A stretch of DNA of 47,918 nucleotides from the NCBI GenBank assembly GCA_021790515.1, contig JAJYHV010000065.1, forward strand, positions 77,981-125,898, in the 5' to 3' direction. Numbering within the stretch: position 1 is the first letter of the stretch; each line of letters begins with the position of its first letter. The translations under genes were made by a program, and so were the position numbers. This document shows, piece after piece, positions 33,856-43,638 of the stretch. The notes beneath the pieces are model-generated. The model was not told the DNA's origin, searched no databases, and was given only the letters and a program-made list of their open reading frames with translations. This DNA is from Pseudomonadota bacterium (GTDB lineage Bacteria; Pseudomonadota; Gammaproteobacteria; Burkholderiales; Sulfuriferulaceae).

Positions 33856-35214
33856 ATGAAATATCGCATATCCTCTGGCATGCGCGCGATGGTGCGTCAT
33901 CTGCAATGGGTTTTGCCAACCGCGTTGGCCGTCACGACGACGGCAGTTTCGTTGCAGGCGTCCGCCACGCCGATTTTTGCGCGCCAGACCGGACAAAATT
34001 GCCAGGCGTGTCACGTGGGTGGGCAATTCCCGGAACTGACACCGTATGGCCGGATGTTCAAACTGACGGGTTACACCTTGGGACAGCGCACCAAGCTGCC
34101 GCTGGCGGTGATGGCGGTGTTTACGGGAACAGAGCAAAAAAATGTGGGGGCAGCGCCGCCAAACAGTGCCTTTTCGTTCAATACCGCCAGTTTGTTTGCC
34201 GGCGGCAAGATTACTGACAACATCGGTTTCCTGGCGCAGTACACGTATAATTCTCCTTCGACCGGCACGGGCCCGTTCATTGGTCCGTTCAGCGGTCAGG
34301 CCGGTTCGGACAATACCGACTTCAGATACGCCAACCGGATTGTCAATGATTCGACTGACTTGATCTATGGCGTGACCTTCAACAACAATCCTTCCGTGGA
34401 AGACGTATGGAACAGTTCTCCTGCCTGGGGTTATGGCTACGTTCCCGGATCCACCAATGGTGCCGGACCGGGATTTCTTGCCCCCATTCTGGACGGAGGG
34501 TTGGCACAACAAGCGGTGGGTGCTGGTGCATATGTATACTGGAACAAGACAATCTATGCGGAAATATCGGGGTACAGGACCGGTAACGGCGTGTTTTCGT
34601 TCCTGACGCAACCGCAGAATCCCCCAGGTGCGAGCCAGACATATATTGCCGGCACGAACCCTTATCTGCGTTTGGCCTTGACCCATGATTGGGGTGACAG
34701 CAACGCGATGGTGGGTTATACCTATTTTGATGTCAATCAGTATGAAAACGGTTCTTCCGGTTTGACAGATGAATACCGTGACAACATGGTGGATTTTCAG
34801 TATCAGTACATACTGGATCCAAATACGGTGACGGTTGAAGTGTCAGATATCAATGAAACCGTCAATTATGGCAGCGCCGGGTCCGTGTCGGATACCAACT
34901 CGCTGTTTCGTGCCAAGGCATCGTATACCTACGAGGCGAAATACGGTGGTTCGCTGGCATTTTTTTCCGGAACGAACAGCTTGAACAATTACGGGCCTTC
35001 CATGTTTGGTAATGGAACCTCTGGCTGGACGCCGGAAATATTCTGGATACCGGTCCAGAATGTGCGCATAGGGTATCAGTACACCTTTTATAACTCGGTC
35101 GGCGCGCTCGATTTGACCGGCACGCCAAATTATTATGACACAGCGCAAACCTTGCCGATTACGAAACCCGGCGACTACAACACGTCGTTCCTGTATGTCT
35201 GGGCTGCTTTCTGA
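33856..35214 (+). CDS. Cyc2-like fused cytochrome c and outer-membrane beta-barrel
   Basis: About 452 residues. A signal peptide (cleavage likely after ASA, residue ~37) is followed by one c-type haem site, C49-x-x-C52-H53, inside FARQTGQNCQACH, then FPELTPYGRMFKLTGYTLG. This start is characteristic of Cyc2-type proteins. The remaining ~380 residues are rich in alternating and aromatic residues and end in FLYVWAAF; a terminal aromatic residue is the usual outer-membrane barrel signal. Cyc2 proteins carry electrons from Fe(II) outside the cell through the outer membrane. I infer, but cannot prove, iron oxidation; other Cyc2-like members have no known donor. The start has GGGAGA 6 bases upstream. 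Confidence 0.78.
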   Translation: MKYRISSGMRAMVRHLQWVLPTALAVTTTAVSLQASATPIFARQTGQNCQACHVGGQFPELTPYGRMFKLTGYTLGQRTKLPLAVMAVFTGTEQKNVGAAPPNSAFSFNTASLFAGGKITDNIGFLAQYTYNSPSTGTGPFIGPFSGQAGSDNTDFRYANRIVNDSTDLIYGVTFNNNPSVEDVWNSSPAWGYGYVPGSTNGAGPGFLAPILDGGLAQQAVGAGAYVYWNKTIYAEISGYRTGNGVFSFLTQPQNPPGASQTYIAGTNPYLRLALTHDWGDSNAMVGYTYFDVNQYENGSSGLTDEYRDNMVDFQYQYILDPNTVTVEVSDINETVNYGSAGSVSDTNSLFRAKASYTYEAKYGGSLAFFSGTNSLNNYGPSMFGNGTSGWTPEIFWIPVQNVRIGYQYTFYNSVGALDLTGTPNYYDTAQTLPITKPGDYNTSFLYVWAAF

Positions 35215-35269
35215 CGCGAGCGATCAGTTGGCGAGATGACATATTGAACCCGAATTTAGGAGAATGATG

Positions 35270-35905
35270 ATGAAGAAATTGATGACAGTTGTGGTGTTGG
35301 GGGGTGTTGCGCTGGTCGCAGGTTGTTCTGATATCCAGAGCTCGCGAGATTTGGCCAACCCGAATTTGTCGGGTAAGCAGTTGGCCGAACAGGTGTGTTC
35401 GTTCTGTCACGGCGCACAAGGCAATTCGATTGACGCACAGTTTCCGCGCCTGGCGGGACAGCAACCGCAATATTTGACCGAACAGTTGAAGGCATTTCGT
35501 TCGCATGGCCGCAGCGACCCGAAAGCGACGCAATACATGTGGGGAATTGCACGTAGTCTGACCGATAACCAGATTGCCGAGCTGGCGAGTTATTATTATG
35601 GCCAGATTCCCACGCATGGCGCGCCGACCAATACGACGTTGGTTGCGGAAGGGGATAAAATATTCCACAACGGCATTCCGGCAACCAATGTGCCTCCGTG
35701 TTTTGCCTGTCATGGTGCGGATGGGCACGGGCATGACAATTTCCCGCGTATCGCATCGCAGCATGCGAATTACATCATCAAGCAGTTGCACGTGATCAAA
35801 TATACCGACGAGCGTCCGCAGGCGGCAATCATGAAAGGCGTGGCGCACGGCCTTGATGATGAGCAGATTCGTGCCGTGGCAACTTATCTGTCGGGGCAGT
35901 CCTGA
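35270..35905 (+). CDS. Dihaem c4-type cytochrome, lipoprotein
   Basis: A protein of about 211 residues with a lipoprotein signal (lipobox VAGC, Cys19) and two cytochrome c domains. Haem sites are C43-x-x-C46-H47 (VCSFCHGAQGN) and C144-x-x-C147-H148 (PCFACHGADGHG). FPRLAGQQPQYLTEQLKAF and FPRIASQHANYIIKQL are the matching c4/c553 motifs of the two halves, and methionines near residue 90 and in MKGVAHGL are likely axial ligands. I chose the third of three ATGs because AGGAGA ends 6 bases before it. Lying 55 bases after the Cyc2-like gene, it probably accepts electrons from it in the periplasm. Confidence 0.88.
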   Translation: MKKLMTVVVLGGVALVAGCSDIQSSRDLANPNLSGKQLAEQVCSFCHGAQGNSIDAQFPRLAGQQPQYLTEQLKAFRSHGRSDPKATQYMWGIARSLTDNQIAELASYYYGQIPTHGAPTNTTLVAEGDKIFHNGIPATNVPPCFACHGADGHGHDNFPRIASQHANYIIKQLHVIKYTDERPQAAIMKGVAHGLDDEQIRAVATYLSGQS

Positions 35906-35930
35906 TCGGGAACAACGACCATGTCGTGTT

Positions 35931-35962
35931 AAAAATGGGCGCCAGCAGGCGCCCATTTTTTT
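35931..35962 (+). terminator. Strong terminator after the cytochrome pair
   Basis: AAAAATGGGCGCC and GGCGCCCATTTTT pair perfectly around an AGCA loop, with T continuing to 35962. The A-run on the left makes it bidirectional in form. It separates the cytochromes from the triple-HTH gene. Confidence 0.95.
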
Positions 35963-36089
35963 GAAGCCGGTTATCTGTGGCGCTCCTGAAAAAAATATAA
36001 TTATTTTAAAAAAATCAATACGTGAGACTACTCATTCGATGTGATCTGCGCTATACTCCAATACTTCACAATGCGAAAGACGAAAGTGT

Positions 36090-36830
36090 ATGGATAAGCA
36101 GATATTGGAGCAAGTGTCCTCAACACAGGTGGTCGGTCGACCGGTGTCGGCAAACAAATTGGCGCAAGATAATCTCAAGGCGTTGAAAAACAGCTTAAAT
36201 TTGTCTGACGAGGCCATGGCGACGGCTGTCGGCGTTCCTCTGTCACGAATGGTGGTCATGCTCTATGGCGAGCCTTCGCGCATTCCTAGCAAGATTGCAG
36301 AAAAAATTAAAGTGTTGGAAGCAATCAGTGAAGCGCGCAAAAATGAGCCGACAAGTGGTTCTGGCAGACCTCGGCGCGTACGCGGTCAGGTTGAACAAGT
36401 GCTGCGCGATGATCAGAAGGAGTTGTTGGACCTGCAAAAATCGATGGGTTTGACACATGATGATCTGGCGCGTATCGCCGGTATTCCGCGTTCGCGCATG
36501 ATGACCTACGTGTATGGGCGCACACGGCAGATCCCCGTTGCCGTGCTGGAAGCCATTCGTAACGTTCGCGATGGTCGGCAGACGGATGAAACCCCCTATC
36601 TGTTTGATGCAGTGCAAGAGATGCAGCACAGCCTGCCGGAATTCATTGCCCGCTGGCAACAACGTTTGGGGATTGCCGCTGACGATATGATGGAAACCGC
36701 ACAAGCGTTGGGTGTGTCGAAATCGACGCTGACCCGTTGGCTGGACGGAACGTCCGGTACCCGGCCATCGTTCGTGCGCAAGTGCCTGGAATCATTGCAC
36801 GCGTACGAGCAGGCCAGAAAAACCACTTGA
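36090..36830 (+). CDS. Protein with three helix-turn-helix-like repeats
   Basis: A 246-residue protein that I cannot assign to a named family. Three related segments are visible: residues ~29-79 (GVPLSRMVVMLYGEPSRIP), ~109-159 (GIPRSRMMTYVYGRTRQIP) and ~185-239 (GVSKSTLTRWLDGTSG). Each has the spacing of an XRE-like HTH: a first helix, then DE/DD-A or -L, G(V/I)P/S, a recognition helix and a basic or glycine turn. A basic linker (GSGRPRRVRGQ) joins repeats 1 and 2. There is no sensor domain. It is likely a DNA-binding or nucleoid-type protein; a role in regulating the neighbouring cytochromes is only a guess. TATACT (36053-36058) is a possible -10. Confidence 0.75.
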   Translation: MDKQILEQVSSTQVVGRPVSANKLAQDNLKALKNSLNLSDEAMATAVGVPLSRMVVMLYGEPSRIPSKIAEKIKVLEAISEARKNEPTSGSGRPRRVRGQVEQVLRDDQKELLDLQKSMGLTHDDLARIAGIPRSRMMTYVYGRTRQIPVAVLEAIRNVRDGRQTDETPYLFDAVQEMQHSLPEFIARWQQRLGIAADDMMETAQALGVSKSTLTRWLDGTSGTRPSFVRKCLESLHAYEQARKTT

Positions 36831-36885
36831 TTCGTCGATGCAGGGATTTTCCGGTGCGTTTTTCGTAGGCACCGTGAACACACCG

Positions 36886-37791
36886 TCAGAACACATTGAG
36901 TTCGTGTGCGAGCCTGCCCAGGGCGATGGATGCCAGCCGGGTCTGCAGACCATCGGCACGTGAGGTCAGCACGACTGGCACGCTTGCCCCCAGCACAATG
37001 CCGGCAAAGCGGGCATCGGCCAGATATTCCATGGCTTTGTACAGAATGTTGCCGCTGGCCAGGTCGGGCATGAGCAAAATGTCGGCGTCACCTGCTACGT
37101 CGCTGTGAATACCCTTGATACGAACGGCTTCGGGCGAGATGGCATTATCCAGCGCGAGAGGGCCATCAATCTGCAAGTGCGCAAGGAGTTGACCACGATC
37201 AGACATTTTGGCGAGACAGGCCGCGTCGATGGTGGAAGGAATAGCGGTATTCACATCTTCAATGGCGGACAAAGCTGCCACTTTTGGACGCTCGATGCCT
37301 AGCGCATTGGCCAGCTTTGCCGCATTGTTCAGAATGTCCACCTTGGCGGCGAGATCCGGAGCGATATTGATGACCGCATCGGTGATGAATAACAGTTTGG
37401 GGTAATGGCTCAACTGCCCGATAAATACGTGTGACAGACGTTGCGTGTGACGCAGGTGTTTCAGGATGGGGTGCAGAAATTCAGCTGTATGCAGATGCCC
37501 TTTGATGAGCATTTGTGCGCGGCCTTGCCGGACTTCTTCTACACCGGCCATCGCGGCCTCTTCGGCTGAATGGGTTTCAACCACGGCAAACTGACAGCCA
37601 TGCAGTGAGCACAGGTTTTGAATGGCGCTTTTTTCACCGATGAGAATGGGAATGATCAACCCGTTTTTGGCAGCCAGCAAGGCTGCTTCCAGCACGTGTT
37701 CTTCTGTGGCCACGACGGCTGCCGTGATGGGTTGATGCAGGGCTTCTGCCTGTTGCAGCACAGTATCGAGGGATGTCATGGTGTCAGGCAT
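36886..37791 (-). CDS. Phosphate acetyl/butyryltransferase family protein
   Basis: A 301-residue protein of the Pta/Ptb family, which transfers acyl groups between CoA and phosphate. Visible parts are LKHLRHTQRLSHVF, FITDAVINIAPDLAAKVDI, GIERPKVAALSAIEDVN, GDADILLMPDLASGNILYKAM and VVLTSRADG. It matches the short phosphotransacylase type often annotated as phosphate butyryltransferase or the C-terminal half of enoyl-CoA hydratase/Pta fusions. No kinase partner (ackA or buk) is adjacent. The start may be 37791 or the ATG four codons later (37779). Confidence 0.85.
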   Translation of the reverse strand: MPDTMTSLDTVLQQAEALHQPITAAVVATEEHVLEAALLAAKNGLIIPILIGEKSAIQNLCSLHGCQFAVVETHSAEEAAMAGVEEVRQGRAQMLIKGHLHTAEFLHPILKHLRHTQRLSHVFIGQLSHYPKLLFITDAVINIAPDLAAKVDILNNAAKLANALGIERPKVAALSAIEDVNTAIPSTIDAACLAKMSDRGQLLAHLQIDGPLALDNAISPEAVRIKGIHSDVAGDADILLMPDLASGNILYKAMEYLADARFAGIVLGASVPVVLTSRADGLQTRLASIALGRLAHELNVF

Positions 37792-37966
37792 GGGGCAGGT
37801 TTGCGTAATGTTTCATGCCGGTATGGGTGGAAACTCGTCCGGAGCGCGCCGGGGAACCACTCCGCCATGCATCCGACTGCCGTAAAGGCAGCGGTTTCCG
37901 AGGAAAACTCACTGCGCAGGGGTTTAGCAGTTGCTGGATTTCAGGCGGTGTGTCGGTCATGGACAT
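37784..37966 (-). CDS. Possible 60-residue ORF before the phosphate acyltransferase
   Basis: An ORF beginning MSMTDTPPEIQQLL with AAAGGTGAA well placed upstream; its stop overlaps the next start (ATGCCTGA). The second half (SFPRKPLPLRQSDAW and after) looks unlike a folded protein and lies over inverted repeats. It may be a real short coupled peptide or a chance reading over structured RNA. Confidence 0.3.
   Translation of the reverse strand: MSMTDTPPEIQQLLNPCAVSFPRKPLPLRQSDAWRSGSPARSGRVSTHTGMKHYANLPHA
37829..37899. ncRNA. Candidate structured element with a three-way junction
   Basis: Three inverted repeats nest as a junction: 37829-37834 with 37894-37899 (GGAAAC/GTTTCC), 37840-37844 with 37860-37864 (CGGAG/CTCCG) and 37877-37881 with 37887-37891 (CTGCC/GGCAG). 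On the minus strand it would be in the leader of the phosphate acyltransferase gene. I could not match it to a known riboswitch. Confidence 0.3.
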
Positions 37967-38003
37967 AAGCTTCACCTTTCGGGTTGATGCTCTGGTTGGC
38001 GTA

Positions 38004-38049
38004 CATGGTAACACCGCACCATGACGGACAGGTGACACATGACACCTGT
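38004..38049 (-). terminator. Two short hairpins downstream of metK
   Basis: CATGGT/ACCATG (38004-38009 with 38018-38023) and ACAGGTG/CACCTGT (38028-38034 with 38043-38049) lie 22-67 bases after the metK stop on the minus strand. There is no T-run, so they may protect the metK 3' end rather than terminate strongly. Confidence 0.4.
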
Positions 38050-38070
38050 TACGGCGCCATGTGCATTCGG

Positions 38071-39234
<1,164 letters not shown>

Positions 39235-39301
39235 TGTATTGCGCTTTCATGACTGGTTTATTGACAATTTTGTATCCTATCACAACTGGCGTCAGGCGGT
39301 G

Positions 39302-40189
39302 ATGAATTTGGCCAGGCCGTTGTTACCATTTTTGTTGCGTTTGTTGGCGCGGCTACCGTTGTTGTTCTGGCATGGACTGGGGGCTTGGGGTGGCGTGTTG
39401 CTGTTGCGCTTCAATGCCCGCTATGCGTCGCGACTGACAGAAAATCTGCGCCACAGCGGTTTGGCCACATCGCCGGATTCTCTTGCCGCGCTGGTGCGCG
39501 TGAGTGCCGGACAGTTGGGTCGTGGTGCGGCCGAAGTCGTGCCGATCTGGTTTCGTCCCTATCCGCAGGTGTTGCGGCTGGTACAAGCGTGCGTGGGTTG
39601 GGAGCATGTCGAGGCAGCGGTGCGGAGCGGGCGCGGGATTTTGGCGATGACACCACATCTGGGCTGTTTCGAAATTGTCAGCTTGTATTATGCTTCCCGT
39701 TATCCGATGACCGTGATGTATCGTCCCCCGCGCCAGCGTTGGGCAGAGGCGCTGATGTGCGCTGGACGTGCGCGTGGCAAAATAACGCTCGCTACGGCAG
39801 ACATGCGAGGCGTTCGCCTGTTGTTGGCGGCGTTGAAACGGGGTGAAGCTGTGGGTATTTTACCGGATCAAGTGGCGAGCAAAGGGGAGGGCGTGTGGGC
39901 GGATTTTTTTGGCCGTCCGGCGTATACCCCCACATTGCCGGCACGCCTGGCCGAGAGCACGGGTGCCGTGGTGTTGATGATGTTCGGCGAACGCTTGCCG
40001 CATGGACAAGGTTATCGCGTGCATATTCAACCTATGCCGGAAGGCGCGTTGTCGGGTGACAAGCAGGTGGCAACACGCACGCTGAATGCCACATTGGAAA
40101 GATTGATTATGCAGTATCCGGATCAATATTTGTGGAGCTATAACCGTTATAAACAACCTGGTGGGGTTGCACCACCCGATGCCGGATGA
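39302..40189 (+). CDS. Lipid A biosynthesis acyltransferase (LpxL/HtrB family), first copy
   Basis: About 295 residues with an N-terminal membrane helix and the catalytic HX4E motif in TPHLGCFE; YRPPRQRWAEALM and VGILPDQVASKGEGVWADFFGRPAYT are family segments. It adds a secondary acyl chain to the lipid A precursor. I used the ATG at 39302, where the helical anchor begins; a TTG at 39239 would put the start 4 bases from metK. The next gene is a second member of the family, overlapping as ATGA, so the two may add the two secondary chains. Confidence 0.9.
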   Translation: MNLARPLLPFLLRLLARLPLLFWHGLGAWGGVLLLRFNARYASRLTENLRHSGLATSPDSLAALVRVSAGQLGRGAAEVVPIWFRPYPQVLRLVQACVGWEHVEAAVRSGRGILAMTPHLGCFEIVSLYYASRYPMTVMYRPPRQRWAEALMCAGRARGKITLATADMRGVRLLLAALKRGEAVGILPDQVASKGEGVWADFFGRPAYTPTLPARLAESTGAVVLMMFGERLPHGQGYRVHIQPMPEGALSGDKQVATRTLNATLERLIMQYPDQYLWSYNRYKQPGGVAPPDAG

Positions 40190-41064
40190 TGTCGCGACTG
40201 GGCATTTTTGTGTTGTGGTTGCTGCATGGGCTGCCGCTTGCTGCGCAGGCAATGCTGGGTAATGCGCTGGGCTGGTTGGCGTATCATGTTGCCCGTTCAC
40301 GACGTCTGGTGGGGGAGATTAATCTTGGCCTGTGTTTTCCGGAATGGTCGGTACAGGAACGTGACAAGGTGCTGCGCGAGCATTTTCAGTGTGTGGCGCG
40401 AGCGGCGCTGGAACACGGCATGTTGTGGTGGTCACCGGCTGCGCGCATCAATCGTCTGGTGCGTATCGAGGGGCTGGAGCATTTTGAGGCTGTTTACGGC
40501 AAACCACTCATTTTGCTGGCACCCCATTTCGTCGGTCTGGATATGGGCGGTATCCGCATCAGCACCGAATATCATCCGCTGGTATCGATGTACAGTCGAC
40601 TGAGAAATCCGCGTTTTGACCGCCTGATGTTGCATGCGCGTACCCGTTTCGGGCAATCGCGACTGTTTTCGCGTCACGAGGGAGTCAGGCCGATGATCGC
40701 GGAAATTCGGCGTGGGTTGCCGTTATATTATTTACCGGACCAGGATTTTGGCGCCAGGGATGCCGTATTCGTTCCGTTCTTTGGTGTGCCGGCAGCGACA
40801 GTGAATGCTTTGCCACGGCTTGCCAAGGTGACCGGCGCCGTGGTGTTGCCGGCGGTAACCCGGCAACTAGGCGGGGGAGCGGGCTATGTGGTACGATTCT
40901 ATCCTGCCTGGCAGGATTTTCCGACCAGCAGCGTGGAAGACGATGTGGCGCGGATGAACCGGTTTATCGAAGAACGCGTCAGGGAAATGCCGGCGCAATA
41001 CTTCTGGCTGCATAAACGTTTCAAGACCCGGCCCGCAGGTGAGGCCGGTTTTTATACCCGATAG
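40186..41064 (+). CDS. Lipid A biosynthesis acyltransferase (LpxL/HtrB family), second copy
   Basis: A 292-residue paralogue of the preceding gene with HX4D in APHFVGLD, a hydrophobic N-terminus, [25 protein letters not shown] and the C-terminal [12 protein letters not shown], which is typical of LpxL/LpxM. Two ATGs (40186 and 40189) overlap the upstream stop. The catalytic acid differs from copy one (Asp versus Glu), so the two probably use different acyl donors or positions. Confidence 0.93.
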   Translation: MMSRLGIFVLWLLHGLPLAAQAMLGNALGWLAYHVARSRRLVGEINLGLCFPEWSVQERDKVLREHFQCVARAALEHGMLWWSPAARINRLVRIEGLEHFEAVYGKPLILLAPHFVGLDMGGIRISTEYHPLVSMYSRLRNPRFDRLMLHARTRFGQSRLFSRHEGVRPMIAEIRRGLPLYYLPDQDFGARDAVFVPFFGVPAATVNALPRLAKVTGAVVLPAVTRQLGGGAGYVVRFYPAWQDFPTSSVEDDVARMNRFIEERVREMPAQYFWLHKRFKTRPAGEAGFYTR

Positions 41065-41087
41065 GTGTCGAGTCGCAAGGGATGGAG

Positions 41088-41948
41088 ATGACAGCACTTT
41101 CTTTTACGAAAATGCATGGGGCGGGCAATGATTTCGTCGTGCTGGACGCTATCCGGCAGACGGTCGTGCTGTCGCCGGACATGATACGGCGTATCGCCGA
41201 CCGTCATGTGGGCGTTGGTTGCGATCAACTGTTGCTGGTTGAGCGCCCGACACGGGCGGATGCCGATTTTCGTTACCGCATTTTTAATGCGGATGGTGGC
41301 GAAGTGGCGCAATGCGGCAATGGCGCGCGTTGCTTTGCCCGCTTTGTGCACCACCATGGATTGACATCGGCTCGGGAAATCCGTGTTGAGACGGCGTCCG
41401 GCATTATCGTGCCGCGACTGGAGGACGGAGGGCGGGTGACGGTAAATATGGGTGCGCCGAGATTTGCGCCGGCTGAAGTGCCTTTTGTGGCAGATGCCGA
41501 GACCAGCCAGTATGCGCTGGACGTCGAAGGCGAAACCTGGCTGGCGAGTGTATTGTCAATGGGAAACCCGCATGCCGTGTTATTTGTAGATACCGTTGAG
41601 GATGCACCGGTGACTAGCCTCGGCATCACATTGGAATCACATCCTCGTTTCCCGCAGCGGGTCAATGTTGGATTTGCCCAGGTGGTGGACGCGCATCATT
41701 TGCGGTTACGCGTGTTCGAACGAGGTGCCGGTGAAACCTTGTCTTGTGGTACGGGTGCGTGTGCGGCGGTTGTAGCCGGTATCCGGTCCGGTGATGTCAC
41801 CTCACCGGTCGAAGTGAGCACCCGTGGTGGTGTATTGCAGATTGCGTGGAGCGGTCATGCAAATGATCCGGTCTGGCTGACCGGTCCGACCGCAATCAGT
41901 TTTGAGGGTGTTTTACCCGTCACATTATTGGAAGCACATGAATCCTGA
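41088..41948 (+). CDS. dapF: Diaminopimelate epimerase
   Basis: About 286 residues; interconverts LL- and meso-diaminopimelate for lysine and peptidoglycan. The two catalytic cysteines are in QCGNGARC and LSCGTGACA; the N-terminal [15 protein letters not shown] is diagnostic. I used the ATG at 41088, since AAGGGA fits it better than the ATG at 41082. It overlaps the DUF484 gene by 11 bases. lysA lies in this window too but is not adjacent. Confidence 0.97.
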   Translation: MTALSFTKMHGAGNDFVVLDAIRQTVVLSPDMIRRIADRHVGVGCDQLLLVERPTRADADFRYRIFNADGGEVAQCGNGARCFARFVHHHGLTSAREIRVETASGIIVPRLEDGGRVTVNMGAPRFAPAEVPFVADAETSQYALDVEGETWLASVLSMGNPHAVLFVDTVEDAPVTSLGITLESHPRFPQRVNVGFAQVVDAHHLRLRVFERGAGETLSCGTGACAAVVAGIRSGDVTSPVEVSTRGGVLQIAWSGHANDPVWLTGPTAISFEGVLPVTLLEAHES

Positions 41949-42606
41949 AGATATTGCTCGTTATCTGGCAACCCACCCGGAATTTTTTGATCAGTATCCG
42001 CATCTGTTGACGGATGTGCGGGTGACGCATCCATTTGACGGGCGGGCCATTTCGATTGCGGAACGGCAGATTCTCAATTTACGGGAAAAGATTTCCTTGT
42101 TGGAAAACAGACTGGCCGAGTTTGTGCGGTTTGGCGAAGAAAATGACGCGACGGCGCAAAAAATGCATGTGTTGGCGTTGGATTTGATTGCCGCCAAAGA
42201 TTTGCCAGCGCTGCTTGCTGCGCTGTATTATCATCTGCGGTTGCAGTTTTCTTTGCCTTGCACTGTAGCCAGATTGTGGGGTGGCAGATATGATGGATAT
42301 GACGGATTGAGTGAATGTCAACCGTGCGAAGCCAGCGTGATGGATTGGGTGAGCACCATGCAGCAACCGCAATGCGGGGCTTGGTTGCATCCGGATGTCA
42401 TTGTCTGGCTGGGTGGCGTGGAGACGCGCTCGTACGCTGCAATTCCCTTGCGTGGCGCTCGCGATTATGGGGTGTTGATTCTGGCTTCCGAAGAAGCGGG
42501 GCGCTTTTTTCCTGAGATGGGCACGCTGTATCTGGAGCGGTTGGGGCAGCTTGCGGCTGCTGCTTTGGAGCGGCTGTCAATATTGGTGGAACATGTTGGG
42601 CAATGA
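41938..42606 (+). CDS. DUF484 family protein
   Basis: About 222 residues. It begins [24 protein letters not shown], the family opening, followed by a coiled segment ([25 protein letters not shown]) and a GAF-like domain ([21 protein letters not shown]). It sits between dapF and xerC, as in many Beta- and Gammaproteobacteria. Function is unknown. The start overlaps dapF and the end overlaps xerC. Confidence 0.92.
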   Translation: MNPEDIARYLATHPEFFDQYPHLLTDVRVTHPFDGRAISIAERQILNLREKISLLENRLAEFVRFGEENDATAQKMHVLALDLIAAKDLPALLAALYYHLRLQFSLPCTVARLWGGRYDGYDGLSECQPCEASVMDWVSTMQQPQCGAWLHPDVIVWLGGVETRSYAAIPLRGARDYGVLILASEEAGRFFPEMGTLYLERLGQLAAAALERLSILVEHVGQ

Positions 42607-43585
42607 GTCGAATACGAAAACGGGCATAAAACCGGATATCGCGCCGGACAGCGGGCACGATGACGGGTCTGACCGTTGTCGTGACCACCACGGTGATCGC
42701 TATTACGGCGATCACCATGACCAGATAGCGGCATGGCTGGATTATCTGGCTGCCGAACGTGGCTTATCCGCGTTGACCATCGCGCAATATGCCCGTGATA
42801 TCCGCTTGTTGCCTGTTCCGGCTGGCATGGCGTTGACGGGTCTGGAAACCACGGATATTCAGCGGGCGTTGTCGCGTTTGCATGGACAGGGTTTGTCTGG
42901 CCGCAGTCTGGCGCGGATTTTGTCCGCCTGGCGCGGGTTTTACCGTTATCTGGCACGGCGGCAGGGCGTGATACGTCAGCCGTGCGATGGTGTTCGCGCA
43001 CCAAGAACCGCATCGCCGTTGCCGCACACATTGTCGGTTGAACAGACGCAAGCCCTGCTTGATACAGCATGGGAAGATTCGGCGCTGGCGTTGCGTGACA
43101 AGGCAATGTGCGAGCTGTTTTATTCTTCCGGCTTGCGTTTGAGCGAGCTCGCGCAATTGCAACGAAGGGATGTTGACGCACAGCAGGCCGAAATCCGGGT
43201 GTTGGGCAAAGGCAGCAAAACGCGCATCGTGCCGATTGGCCGGCAGGCATTACAGGCATTGCAGGCGTGGTTGAGTCAGTGTTCTATATCCAGTGCGTTT
43301 GTCTTCCCCGGACGTCATCCGTCACGGCATTTGAGTCAACGGGCGATTGCCTTGCGTCTGGCGCGCCGGGCAAAGGGAGTCAACCTGGGCGAGTCTTTGC
43401 ATCCACACATGCTGCGACATGCATTTGCCAGTCATTTGTTGCAATCTTCAGGCGATTTGCGCGCGGTACAGGAATTGTTGGGACACAGTCATATTCGCTC
43501 GACACAGGTGTATACCCGGCTGGACTTTCAGCATCTGGCCAAGGTTTATGACATGGCGCACCCGCGAGCGCGGAAGAAAGACTGA
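42593..43585 (+). CDS. xerC: Tyrosine recombinase XerC with extended N-terminus
   Basis: About 330 residues; with XerD it resolves chromosome dimers at dif. Catalytic residues are visible: Arg in SSGLRLSELAQL, Lys in GKGSKTRIVP, His-x-x-Arg in HMLRHAFASHLLQ, His in LGHSHIRST and the nucleophile Tyr in QVYTRLDF. The first ~45 residues form an unusual Asp/His/Gly-rich stretch before the normal start (DQIAAWLDYLAAERGLS), longer than in E. coli XerC (298). No later usual start codon is available in frame before the SAM-like domain, so the extension is probably translated. It overlaps the DUF484 gene by 14 bases. Confidence 0.92.
   Translation: MLGNESNTKTGIKPDIAPDSGHDDGSDRCRDHHGDRYYGDHHDQIAAWLDYLAAERGLSALTIAQYARDIRLLPVPAGMALTGLETTDIQRALSRLHGQGLSGRSLARILSAWRGFYRYLARRQGVIRQPCDGVRAPRTASPLPHTLSVEQTQALLDTAWEDSALALRDKAMCELFYSSGLRLSELAQLQRRDVDAQQAEIRVLGKGSKTRIVPIGRQALQALQAWLSQCSISSAFVFPGRHPSRHLSQRAIALRLARRAKGVNLGESLHPHMLRHAFASHLLQSSGDLRAVQELLGHSHIRSTQVYTRLDFQHLAKVYDMAHPRARKKD
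42692..42716. repeat. Inverted repeat inside the xerC N-terminal extension
   Basis: GGTGATCGC (42692-42700) and GCGATCACC (42708-42716) form a perfect 9-base stem with a 7-base loop, within the codons of the Asp/His-rich extension. Confidence 0.5.
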
Positions 43586-43602
43586 CGAGGGGAATTCGGT
43601 TT

Positions 43603-43630
43603 GACTGAGGATGTTCGGACATCCTCAGTC
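43603..43630. terminator. Hairpin between convergent xerC and rplI
   Basis: A perfect 12-base inverted repeat (43603-43614 with 43619-43630) with a TCGG loop lies midway between the two stops. There is no T-run on either strand, so it is a probable 3'-end structure for both transcripts rather than a classical terminator. Confidence 0.6.
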
Positions 43631-43638
43631 GGACAGGG

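Noticed and set aside
33796-34686. A 296-codon minus-strand ORF across the Cyc2-like gene
   Set aside because: Antisense shadow; the plus strand has signal peptide, haem motif and barrel-type ending.
37792-38070. SAH riboswitch or hammerhead ribozyme downstream of metK
   Set aside because: The conserved SAH core and the hammerhead CUGAUGA/GAAA core are not present; only unassigned helices are seen.
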